Origin: a virus
IMG/VR virus record: IMGVR_UViG_3300042507_001316
Span: 1 to 22,377 of that record
DNA length: 22,377 bases
Reading direction: 5' to 3' (one strand)
The notes under the pieces were generated by a model that saw only the letters and a list, made by a program, of their open reading frames with translations, was not told the origin of the DNA and did not search any database. Within the stretch, counting starts at the first letter, position 1, and every line of letters starts with the position of its first letter. Positions 5,051-12,161 of the stretch are shown in pieces. Both the position numbers and the translations under genes were made by a program.

Positions 5051-6475
5051 ATGGCATTTAATTTTCTTAGTGCATTCGTTGATAATTACGCAAATACTGA
5101 CAAGTATCGTAACTTGACACGTCAAATATTCCCTCCTGCAGTGCAGATATGGGGTAAAAAAGAAGCCGTATGGCTCGATACTGGGGATGCATGGAGGTTA
5201 TTTGTTGACATTCCAGAGTTAAGGTCAGTTGTAAATAAGAGAGCTACAATGATGAGCTCTAATATTCCAACACTATTCGATAAGGATGGTAATATAGTTA
5301 CAAATCACTGGATAAATGAGCTCATTACTAAGCCAAATGGAGTGCAATCCTGGTCAGATGTAGTCTATTCAATGAGTGTTCAGGATGCATTGTATTCAAA
5401 TGTGGTTGCTTACTGCCCTGTGAGGTCGTTTGGACAGCGTAATTTGATTATAACACTACCAAATAACAAGATAAAAATTAATCTAAGTGGTAAGAAATTG
5501 AAACAAATGGAGATTAATGATCTCATTGATTCGTTTGTATTCACTTATGATGACGGCTCAAAGGAAACAATTGAGCTTGAAGACTCAATCTACTTGACCA
5601 CAGCGGACGGCATGAACATAGTGAGACCGATTTCACGTATTGACTCACTTAGATTACCACTGTCAAACATCATGGCAAGCTATAACAAGCGTAATGTATT
5701 ACTTGAGAACCTTGGTGCCATTGGTATATTGTCAGCTCAGAGTAATGACATGGGAGGAGCTATTCCAATGACTCCAGAGGAGAGACAAAAGATACAAAAA
5801 GACTGGTATCGTAGACAAAAAGATGAGTTAATTATCACTGAGTCCAATGTGAACTGGCAGCCAATGTCTTATCCAACACGTGACCTCATGTTATTTGAGG
5901 AGCTTACAGAGGATAAGTTGGCAATCATTGATGCATTTGGATTGAATTACAACTTATTCTCAAGTGAGAAGGGGTCAACATTTAGCAATGTGAGGGACTC
6001 AATTCGTATGGCGTACACTGATACAATCATTCCAGAAACTCAACAGATGTACGATTCAATGATAGCTCAATGGGGGTTACAAAGTGAGTACTATCTACAA
6101 GCTAACTTTGATCACTTGCCTATCCTTCAAGATGATGAGCAGCTAAAAGCCTCTGCAGAGAAAACAAAAGTTGATACATGGTCGGTTATGCTTAGAGATG
6201 GAGTGATCACTCAACAGCAATATGCAGAGGAGTTCGATATCGAGCTACAAAAACAGGATAGAACAGAAACGCAAGCGGCAGCACTTGCACAGGCTCAAAC
6301 CAATCTTAAAGGAACGGTTGGAGGTTTAGACGGTATTATTTCACTTAATAACGCAGTTAGCACGGGTCAAATGGATAGACAAACAGCTGTAAATACGTTG
6401 GTTAACTACTATGGTTATGATCCTGTAACAGCAAATTCAATGATAACTAATCCACAAATCAATGCCAATACCTAA
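5051..6475 (+). CDS. Portal protein (HK97 type)
   Basis: The 474-residue protein lies in the portal position, directly between the large terminase and the prohead protease. The central DIPELRSVVNKRATMMSSN, the GVQSWSDVVYSMSVQDALY stretch, and the ATP-portal-like 'AFGLNYNLFSSEKGSTFSNV' match the pattern of HK97-family portals (SPP1/HK97 fold). Twelve copies would form the channel at the capsid vertex through which DNA enters and to which the tail attaches. The C-terminus is longer than the core fold, with a Gln/Ala-rich linker (TQAAALAQAQTNLKG) and a small helical end, LNNAVSTGQMDRQTAVNTLV, likely located inside the capsid. The gene overlaps the protease by 14 bases. Confidence 0.9.
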   Translation: MAFNFLSAFVDNYANTDKYRNLTRQIFPPAVQIWGKKEAVWLDTGDAWRLFVDIPELRSVVNKRATMMSSNIPTLFDKDGNIVTNHWINELITKPNGVQSWSDVVYSMSVQDALYSNVVAYCPVRSFGQRNLIITLPNNKIKINLSGKKLKQMEINDLIDSFVFTYDDGSKETIELEDSIYLTTADGMNIVRPISRIDSLRLPLSNIMASYNKRNVLLENLGAIGILSAQSNDMGGAIPMTPEERQKIQKDWYRRQKDELIITESNVNWQPMSYPTRDLMLFEELTEDKLAIIDAFGLNYNLFSSEKGSTFSNVRDSIRMAYTDTIIPETQQMYDSMIAQWGLQSEYYLQANFDHLPILQDDEQLKASAEKTKVDTWSVMLRDGVITQQQYAEEFDIELQKQDRTETQAAALAQAQTNLKGTVGGLDGIISLNNAVSTGQMDRQTAVNTLVNYYGYDPVTANSMITNPQINANT

Positions 6476-7337
6476 GCCAACAGGAGGAGAGAATGAGGAG
6501 CAGTTCATTGGACGTTGCATGAGTGATGAGACAATGGCATCTGAGTATGAGAATGATCAAAGATTTGCAGTATGTCAAACAGCATGGACAGATAATAACA
6601 AGAGTATGAAATACGAAATAAAAAGCGGTTTTGAGATAAAAGACATGGACAGTTCACGCCGTGAAGTTGCTGTTTATTTGTCAAAGTTTGGTAATGTAGA
6701 CTCAGATAACGACGTGATCCAAAAGGGTGCCTTTAAAAAGTCTATTCAGGAACGTGGACCCGAGGCTGCAAGCAACCGTAAAATAGCCTTCTTAAGGCAC
6801 CACGACTGGGAAAAACAAATAGGGGTTTTCTCTAAATTACAAGAGGATGACAACGGGTTATTTGCAGTTGGTAGATTAGGAACCTCAACAATGGGTGAGG
6901 ATGCTTGGAGGGATTATCAGGATGGCATAATCAAAGAACATTCAGTTGGATTCCAACGGGTATCTGATAAGACTAAATGGGTAAAAGATACATCAAGTCC
7001 AATGGGTGGATTTACATTACTTCAAGAGGTTAAACTTTGGGAGGGTTCGGCGGTTACATTTGGAGCCAACGAAATGACCAACGTGGTGAGTGTAATGAAA
7101 AGTGAGGATAAAAAAACATACATAGATAAAATTTCCGATGACTTACAAACAGTAATAAAAGCCCTGGCAAATGGAAAAGGGTCAGATGAGCGTTTGTATG
7201 AACTCGAAATGAAAGCCAACTTCCTGTCAAGTCAATTGACTTTACTCGCACAATCAGAACCGGAAAGCCATTCTGTTGAATTGTATGAGCCGGAGCAAAA
7301 AGGATTCGACTGGAGTGAGGTAATTAGTAAACTTTAA
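6462..7337 (+). CDS. Prohead protease (HK97 U35-like) with extra N-terminal module
   Basis: A 291-residue protein. Residues about 50-210 match the HK97 prohead protease fold: REVAVYLSKFGNVDSDNDVI, QKGAFKKSI, the catalytic-type FLRHHDW (His113/114), IIKEHSVGFQRV (His160-Ser161) and LWEGSAVTFGAN (Glu194). It should cleave the scaffold and capsid N-termini during head maturation. Before it lies a separate module, residues 1-42, IPKPTGGENEEQFIGRCMSD followed by an EY...QRFAVC pattern. I know this module as an independent N-terminal piece in Bacteroidota and other phage proteins. The C-terminal 80 residues are helical and may act as scaffold or targeting sequence; no separate scaffold gene is present. 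It is followed by the capsid gene after a 20-base A+T-rich leader. Confidence 0.9.
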   Translation: MPIPKPTGGENEEQFIGRCMSDETMASEYENDQRFAVCQTAWTDNNKSMKYEIKSGFEIKDMDSSRREVAVYLSKFGNVDSDNDVIQKGAFKKSIQERGPEAASNRKIAFLRHHDWEKQIGVFSKLQEDDNGLFAVGRLGTSTMGEDAWRDYQDGIIKEHSVGFQRVSDKTKWVKDTSSPMGGFTLLQEVKLWEGSAVTFGANEMTNVVSVMKSEDKKTYIDKISDDLQTVIKALANGKGSDERLYELEMKANFLSSQLTLLAQSEPESHSVELYEPEQKGFDWSEVISKL

Positions 7338-7357
7338 TTTTTTAATTTAAAACAAAA

Positions 7358-8572
7358 ATGGAAAACAATTTAACACCTGAGCAAGTTGTTGAAAAAATCA
7401 ACGGTTTGTTCTCTGAAAAAATGGCAACAGTTCCAACTAAGGATGAGGTTGCTCAATTAAAAAGCGAGCTTGACAACTTCAAGTCTATCGAAGTTAAGAA
7501 CTCTGAAATGGAGAAAGCTATTGCAAAAATGGAAGGTCGTATTGAGGCAATGTCTGAGAAGGCAGTTGATGCACCAAAAGCAAAAGGAGCTAAAACATTG
7601 AAAGAGGCATTAGTAAAAACTTATTCTGACAATGTTAAGGCTATCACTGACTCAATTGAGAAAGGTAACAGAATTACATTAGATGTTAAGACTGACACTA
7701 CAATTGATGGAGATTACTCTGGTAATGTTGCATTGAGCGTATTGGAGCCAGGAGTAAACAGAATTGCACGTCCTATTCGTAGAATACGTGAGATCTCTAA
7801 CGTTGGAACAACTACATCAAAATTCGTTACTTACATCCAACAAACAAAACAAGTTGCTCCAGGAGCTGAAGAGACTCTATGGGTTAACGAGGCTGGTGCG
7901 AAATTTAACGGTGAGGTTAAATACGAAGAGGTATCTGAGGAAGTTAAGAAAATTGCTGCTTACATCAAAGTTTCAAAAGAGATGTTGGCTGACTTATCAT
8001 TCGTTAGATCTGAAATCAACACTGAATTGATGGAAGCTATCGAGCAAAACATTGATTTTTCATTAGTAAATGGTAACGGTGGTGTTGACTTAAATGGTTT
8101 ATTATCTGTTGCACCGGCATTCTCTGCAGGCACATTCGCAGGTACTATCCCAGGAGCAAACATTTCTGACTTAATCAGAGTTGCTAAGGCTCAGATTCAA
8201 GCTGCTAATTTTCAACCTACTCACGTAGTATTAAACCCAGAGGATGTTGCTAAAATTGAGTTGACTAAAACATCATCTGGTGAGTACACTTATCCAGCGT
8301 TTTGGGATGCTAACATGATGTTGGCTGGTTTGACTATCGTATCTTCAAACAACATCACTGCAGGTACTTTGGTTGTTGGTGATTTCACTAAATTCAACAT
8401 CAAGTTCAGAGAGGACATGAATATGTCAGTAGGATACGAAAATGATGACTTCACTCGTAACATGGTTACTATCTTATGTGAGGCTCGTTTGGTAGCTTAC
8501 ATCAAAGGTAATGATGTTAATGCGTTTGTTCAATCAGATATCGCAACAGATATAGCTCTAATCAACGACTAA
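7358..8572 (+). CDS. Major capsid protein (HK97 fold)
   Basis: The 404-residue product is a typical HK97-fold capsid protein. Its first ~75 residues are a charged coiled coil (VEKINGLFSEKMATVPTKDE and onward), corresponding to the delta/scaffold domain removed by the protease. Residues from about 110 show the shell: LSVLEPGVNRIARPIRRIRE, the E-loop-like stretch with WVNEAGAKFNGEVKYEEV, a spine-helix stretch KVSKEMLADLSFVRSEINTE, the P-domain THVVLNPEDVAKIEL and a C-terminal RNMVTILCEARLVAY. It follows the protease directly, and its codons look optimised compared with its neighbours, as expected of the most abundant virion protein. The leader AATTTAAAACAAAA is typical of strong SD-less starts in Bacteroidota. 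Confidence 0.95.
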   Translation: MENNLTPEQVVEKINGLFSEKMATVPTKDEVAQLKSELDNFKSIEVKNSEMEKAIAKMEGRIEAMSEKAVDAPKAKGAKTLKEALVKTYSDNVKAITDSIEKGNRITLDVKTDTTIDGDYSGNVALSVLEPGVNRIARPIRRIREISNVGTTTSKFVTYIQQTKQVAPGAEETLWVNEAGAKFNGEVKYEEVSEEVKKIAAYIKVSKEMLADLSFVRSEINTELMEAIEQNIDFSLVNGNGGVDLNGLLSVAPAFSAGTFAGTIPGANISDLIRVAKAQIQAANFQPTHVVLNPEDVAKIELTKTSSGEYTYPAFWDANMMLAGLTIVSSNNITAGTLVVGDFTKFNIKFREDMNMSVGYENDDFTRNMVTILCEARLVAYIKGNDVNAFVQSDIATDIALIND

Positions 8573-8585
8573 AATTTAATCCAAT

Positions 8586-8819
8586 ATGGAAAAGAAACCA
8601 CGCAAAAAGAAGATTGCTAATGTAGAACTTGAGAATAAGATTGAGGCACCACAAGTTGAGGCGGTTGAAACTGTTGAGGCTGTGAGCTTAGATCCATCCA
8701 AAGAGTACACATTCATTAGCAATGGCACCTTCCCTGGACTTGCAAAAGGTCAAGTGTGGAAGATGCTCGGTTTAAAAGCAGAAATTTTGGTAAAAAAAGG
8801 ATACGGTAAAATAAAATAA
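8586..8819 (+). CDS. Small capsid-region protein, function unknown
   Basis: A 77-residue protein just after the capsid gene. The first 12 residues are very basic (MEKKPRKKKIAN). The middle is acidic and repetitive (VEAVETVEAV). The last 40 residues form a small globular domain (EYTFISNGTFPGLAKGQVWK, then LKAEILVKKGYGKIK). This plan, an unstructured charged arm plus a compact C-terminal domain, recalls small head proteins or capsid accessory proteins encoded between capsid and connector genes, but I cannot name the family. It ends one base before the start of the connector gene. Confidence 0.6.
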   Translation: MEKKPRKKKIANVELENKIEAPQVEAVETVEAVSLDPSKEYTFISNGTFPGLAKGQVWKMLGLKAEILVKKGYGKIK

Positions 8820-8820
8820 A

Positions 8821-9603
8821 ATGATACTTTCAATACAAGATTTTACGGGCAAATATCAGGTATCAACTGGAATGTATGATCATGCTAAATTGCAGGATTA
8901 CATTAACAGATATGAGCCTCGATATTTGAAGGAGTTATTTGGAATTACTTTGTACAATGATTTTCAAAGTGACTTACTTAATAACGTGCCTCAAAGCCCT
9001 AATTTCTTGGTTCTATTCAATGCATTATCTGAGGATATTGGATACAATTTCTACTACTTTAACGGTACGTATGAAGGTATCAATCAAATCGATTCAGAGG
9101 GCATTAAAGAGATGTTGAAAGGATTTATTTATTTTGAGTACGTCAAAGACCTTAGTAATCAAATAACGCCAATAGGATTGGTAAAGCCAGATAACGAAAA
9201 CAGCACCGTTGCGAATACTTTATTCAGCATGATGTACACTCGCTATAATGAGGCAATACGGTCCTATAATTCAATTCGAGATTTCATAAGATATACCACA
9301 GCTCCCCCATTAGGTCAAGCGGTTACAATATCATTGACAGCGGGGGGAACTGGATACACTAATCAAACAAATGTATCTCTAACTGGAGGCACTGGGACGG
9401 GTTTAAAAGTAGACATCACAGAGGACGGCACTGGCATAGTTGACACGGTTACAATCGTAGAGGCTGGCAAAGGCTATTCAATAGGTGACACGTTCACTTT
9501 ACCGGGTGGAAATAATGATGCCACAATAGAGCTTACATACGTTGGTATTGGTGATTATCGAAAGTTTAGAGGAGTTCCTAAATTAACAGCGTATTGGTTA
9601 TGA
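8821..9603 (+). CDS. Head-tail connector protein with inserted beta domain
   Basis: A 260-residue protein in the adaptor position after the capsid. Residues 1-165 are helical: YINRYEPRYLKELFGITLYN, EMLKGFIYFEYVKDLSNQIT and NEAIRSYNSIRDFIRYTT. This matches connectors of Bacteroidota phages, which often end soon after this last helix with a short tail, as is also seen here at the very end (FRGVPKLTAYWL). Between them, about residues 166-240 carry a glycine/threonine-rich beta domain (LTAGGTGYTNQTNVSLTGGT and VEAGKGYSIGDTFTLPGGN, two related half-repeats). I read this as a surface-exposed domain inserted into the connector. The stop overlaps the next gene by ATGA. Confidence 0.75.
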   Translation: MILSIQDFTGKYQVSTGMYDHAKLQDYINRYEPRYLKELFGITLYNDFQSDLLNNVPQSPNFLVLFNALSEDIGYNFYYFNGTYEGINQIDSEGIKEMLKGFIYFEYVKDLSNQITPIGLVKPDNENSTVANTLFSMMYTRYNEAIRSYNSIRDFIRYTTAPPLGQAVTISLTAGGTGYTNQTNVSLTGGTGTGLKVDITEDGTGIVDTVTIVEAGKGYSIGDTFTLPGGNNDATIELTYVGIGDYRKFRGVPKLTAYWL

Positions 9604-10265
9604 CACAGGATGTATCACAAGCAATAGAGGATTTAGTTGGTCAGATAGATACATACGTTTATGGCATGTATGATCCAATACTGCAAAAGACGTTCACATG
9701 CGACACGTCATATGCAAGGGTTGGCAAATACATAACAGATCCTATAAACGGTTCTTTGTTAATAACAGGGGTTGAAACAGATGAGTGGATTGAGGCTGGA
9801 AATGCGACGGGGGTGTTAGAACTTCCAGAGCCTTACTTCGTGCCAGGGACTAAGATATCTGCAAACAACGAATGGACAAAGGTCAGCAATGATCTTACTC
9901 AAAAGACTCCATTAGTTTGGTTGTTGCATGATGTACGTTATCAAAGATTTGGACGTGAAAGCGTTTATGAGTGGGAGAGTGATTTGAGAATATTTTTCTT
10001 GGATGAGACTGACATCGTAAACTACTACACTAAGGACCACATTGATAATGTTGTTGTCCCTATGAGTAAGCTGGCTGAAAAATTTATTCAGGTAGTGGAT
10101 AACAATCCTTCATATAAGACCCTTGAAGGCTACGAGATAGTGAACTTCACTCGATTTGGAACTGAGCAGGCGAACGGTTATTTTCAAAACATATTGGATG
10201 CAAATTTAAGTGGTGTTGAGCTACGAATAAAATTAACGAAATATAAACAAAATTGTAAATGCTAA
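9600..10265 (+). CDS. Neck / tail completion-like protein
   Basis: A 221-residue protein starting at the ATG that overlaps the connector stop (ATGA 9600-9603); a TTG six bases earlier is less likely. It lies between connector and tail tube, where the head-completion and tail-terminator proteins of siphoviruses are encoded. Visible stretches are TPLVWLLHDVRYQRFGRESV, WESDLRIFFLDETDIVNYYT and NNPSYKTLEGYEIVNFTRFG; the alternation of helix and strand fits a tail-terminator-like fold, but I cannot prove it. The end is Cys-bearing (KQNCKC), and the next protein begins with a Cys cluster, which is noteworthy. Exact role within the neck is inferred from position. Confidence 0.6.
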   Translation: MTQDVSQAIEDLVGQIDTYVYGMYDPILQKTFTCDTSYARVGKYITDPINGSLLITGVETDEWIEAGNATGVLELPEPYFVPGTKISANNEWTKVSNDLTQKTPLVWLLHDVRYQRFGRESVYEWESDLRIFFLDETDIVNYYTKDHIDNVVVPMSKLAEKFIQVVDNNPSYKTLEGYEIVNFTRFGTEQANGYFQNILDANLSGVELRIKLTKYKQNCKC

Positions 10266-10277
10266 ATATTAGAAATC

Positions 10278-11183
10278 ATGGCAGGATGTAATTGTAATGC
10301 GGGACTTGGTAACACAGGACGTCCCGGTTGCGTTCCTATTCAGAGCGTAACAAGTAAATTAATAATGGTGCCGTTGACAGCCAATGACGGTACTTTAAAC
10401 GGTATAGATTTAAGCGCACCACTACCAACGTGGAACAGCTTAGTAAATGAGGCAGATGCATCAAAACGTTGGTTCCCTTTACCGGCATTTGAAAATGTAG
10501 AACTTCCAAAAGCTGAATCACAATTTGAAGAGGCAAACAGTGGACGTATGGCATTTTTGAGAGAGGGTAAAAGATCATTCTCTGGTGAGTTATGGGGAGA
10601 GGACTCAACTCCAACTTTATTAGGTAAGATGAAAGCTGGTCGTTGTGTTGGATTTGGAGTGTACGTTGTTGATGTACAAGGTAACTTGATCGGATCAAAA
10701 GTAGGTGGATATTTATATCCTATCCCTGTTGACAATCAATCATGGAACCCTACGTTTATGTTTGCAACTGATTCAACAGTTCAAAAAATCATGTTAACAT
10801 TTGACTTTGATCGTTTATTCGATGATTCAACTATGTACATGATCACTGCAACAGAGGCAAGCCTCGACTTCAACACATTGACTGGATTGATTGATGTTAA
10901 CTTAGTAGTTGCATCTCAAGTGGCTACAACATCTGTAACATTAGATGCAACATTTGACTATGGAACAGCGTTAAATCCCATCTTACTTCAAGGAGTAACA
11001 GGATTAACTGACTGGTCAATCTACGATGTATCTAATCAGGTAGCGTTTGGTAATCCAACTGGAGTATCTGAGTCACCTGCAGGAACTTACACTTTGTTGA
11101 AAGCGTTTGTAACTGGTGATGATTACACTGTTTCAGTTGTAAAAGATGGATTTACTGGTTCTGTAACGTTCACAGCGGCGTAA
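10278..11183 (+). CDS. Major tail (tube) protein with C-terminal Ig-like domain
   Basis: A 301-residue protein. It starts MAGCNCNAGLGNTGRPGCVP with Cys 4, 6 and 18; I recall this N-terminus from Bacteroidota phage tail proteins. Residues about 40-205 form the predicted tube domain, with LPAFENVELPKAESQFEEAN, REGKRSFSGELWGEDS and a strand-rich remainder. Residues about 206-301 are a separate Thr/Val/Gly-rich beta segment (ASQVATTSVTLDATFDYGTA, then GNPTGVSESPAGTYTLLKAF), like the Ig-like decoration domains on other phage tail tubes. Its place before the chaperone slot and tape measure supports the call. A strong terminator follows 15 bases after the stop. Confidence 0.85.
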   Translation: MAGCNCNAGLGNTGRPGCVPIQSVTSKLIMVPLTANDGTLNGIDLSAPLPTWNSLVNEADASKRWFPLPAFENVELPKAESQFEEANSGRMAFLREGKRSFSGELWGEDSTPTLLGKMKAGRCVGFGVYVVDVQGNLIGSKVGGYLYPIPVDNQSWNPTFMFATDSTVQKIMLTFDFDRLFDDSTMYMITATEASLDFNTLTGLIDVNLVVASQVATTSVTLDATFDYGTALNPILLQGVTGLTDWSIYDVSNQVAFGNPTGVSESPAGTYTLLKAFVTGDDYTVSVVKDGFTGSVTFTAA

Positions 11184-11198
11184 TTAAACTATAAACCC

Positions 11199-11237
11199 AA
11201 AAAAGAGACTCGTTCAGAAATGTACGGGTCTTTTTTT
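11199..11237 (+). terminator. Intrinsic terminator after the tail tube gene
   Basis: GACTCGT at 11207-11213 pairs with ACGGGTC at 11224-11230 (one G-T pair) around a 10-base loop. The stem is extended by the A run before it and the T run TTTTTTT after it (11231-11237). This is a textbook A-tract/stem/T-tract terminator and may act in both directions. It separates the head/tail-tube unit from the tail assembly unit and probably limits tape-measure expression relative to the abundant tube protein. Confidence 0.85.
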
Positions 11238-11238
11238 A

Positions 11239-11246
11239 TACCTTTG
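11239..11246 (+). promoter_or_regulatory. Candidate promoter -7 box (TACCTTTG) after terminator
   Basis: TACCTTTG fits TAnnTTTG, sits immediately after the terminator T run and 8 bases before the next ATG (11255). A promoter here would restart transcription of the tail assembly unit at its own level. No clear -33 element is visible. Confidence 0.35.
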
Positions 11247-11254
11247 ATTTTGAA

Positions 11255-11725
11255 ATGGAAGCCGCAATAAATTTATTTGATTACGTGATTAGTTTCTTGA
11301 AGCCTGATGAGGTTTGGAAGCGTGTGTTCATGGATAAGACTCTGCAAAATACTATCATTGTAGAGTATATTCAACGGGACCAATTACTAACTGAACACGT
11401 AGATGAGACGGGCGCACCATTACGCAACAAAGACAACGGTAGGACAACCTATTCAGCAACAACAGAGCTGTTGAGTAACGGTGCAAAGATGGAAGGGGAG
11501 CCGTATAACTTACTTGATAGTGGTGAGTTTTACCAAAGTATGGTATTTTTGTTGGGAAAAGAGTTTTTTGAAATAGATGCGGATCCAATTAAAGGCAATG
11601 ATAACTTATTTACAAAATTCGGGGAGGGCATTATTGGACTCACTGAGGAAAGCAAAAACAAATTACAAGTCGAATTACTTGAAAGGTACGACAAAGAAGT
11701 TAGAAGGATATTATCTAACTATTGA
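11255..11725 (+). CDS. Tail-region protein in tail assembly chaperone position
   Basis: A 156-residue protein encoded between tail tube and tape measure. Its second half has a pattern I have seen in Bacteroidota phage proteins: a Thr/Ser-x-x-Thr stretch (YSATTELLSN), LLDSGEFYQSMVFLLGKEFF, then EIDADPIKGNDNLFTKFGEG and IIGLTEESKNKLQVEL. No function is established for that pattern to my knowledge. By position it could be the first tail assembly chaperone, which would chaperone the tape measure before tube assembly. The C-terminal part reads as genuine protein up to its own stop, while the next gene's frame opens inside it (+1 relative). Confidence 0.6.
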   Translation: MEAAINLFDYVISFLKPDEVWKRVFMDKTLQNTIIVEYIQRDQLLTEHVDETGAPLRNKDNGRTTYSATTELLSNGAKMEGEPYNLLDSGEFYQSMVFLLGKEFFEIDADPIKGNDNLFTKFGEGIIGLTEESKNKLQVELLERYDKEVRRILSNY

Positions 11726-12161
11726 AGACCTTCCAATATACAACTGGTACAAATGTTTAAACGGTGAGATAAAGTACGTTAGAAGGGCTAAAAACGGCAC
11801 AGAAACGCAGGATTTAATAGTGTGGGAACGACTGCATGATGAGTACATTAAGGAATTTGGACTGTCAAAGGTACACGCAAAGATCCTGAAAGTCATAAAA
11901 GACAAAGCAATTCAGGAACTTGACTACGTGATTACAGGTGATCGGTTTAAATTAACCTTAATAGAGATGGAAGAGACAAGGTTAAAGAATATTTTGTCAA
12001 CGGCTGGCACTGGAATAAGCATCGAAGAGATGTTAATCCACATGTCGAAGTGGTTGGGTCAGTGGATTAAGACAAAGGAGATAAGTGTAAAGGAATTTTT
12101 TACACTACAAAAGGAATATGAACGTTATTTAAAGGCACAAAATGGCAAAAAAGATAAGTAG
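11679..12161 (+). CDS. Second tail-region protein, possible chaperone partner or frameshift extension
   Basis: The frame is open from 11577, but there is no ATG between 11598 and the convincing protein sequence. The nearest plausible independent start is TTG 11679, giving about 160 residues beginning with KGTTKKLEGYYLTIEDLPIY (first residue read as Met). The body is helical and charged (WERLHDEYIKEFGLSKVHAK, TLIEMEETRLKNILSTAGTG, SVKEFFTLQKEYERYLKAQN). It overlaps the previous gene by 47 bases in the +1 frame and the tape measure by 20. This is the slot of the frameshifted G-T chaperone, so translation by frameshift from the upstream gene is an alternative; an ATG at 11577 or 11598 is a third possibility. 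Confidence 0.6.
   Translation: MKGTTKKLEGYYLTIEDLPIYNWYKCLNGEIKYVRRAKNGTETQDLIVWERLHDEYIKEFGLSKVHAKILKVIKDKAIQELDYVITGDRFKLTLIEMEETRLKNILSTAGTGISIEEMLIHMSKWLGQWIKTKEISVKEFFTLQKEYERYLKAQNGKKDK

Noticed and set aside
11640-11700. A classical -1 slippery heptamer for a G/GT chaperone pair.
   Set aside because: The A-rich stretch (AGCAAAAACAAA) is not in a suitable X-XXY-YYZ phase, and a -1 shift would not enter the frame of the downstream gene.
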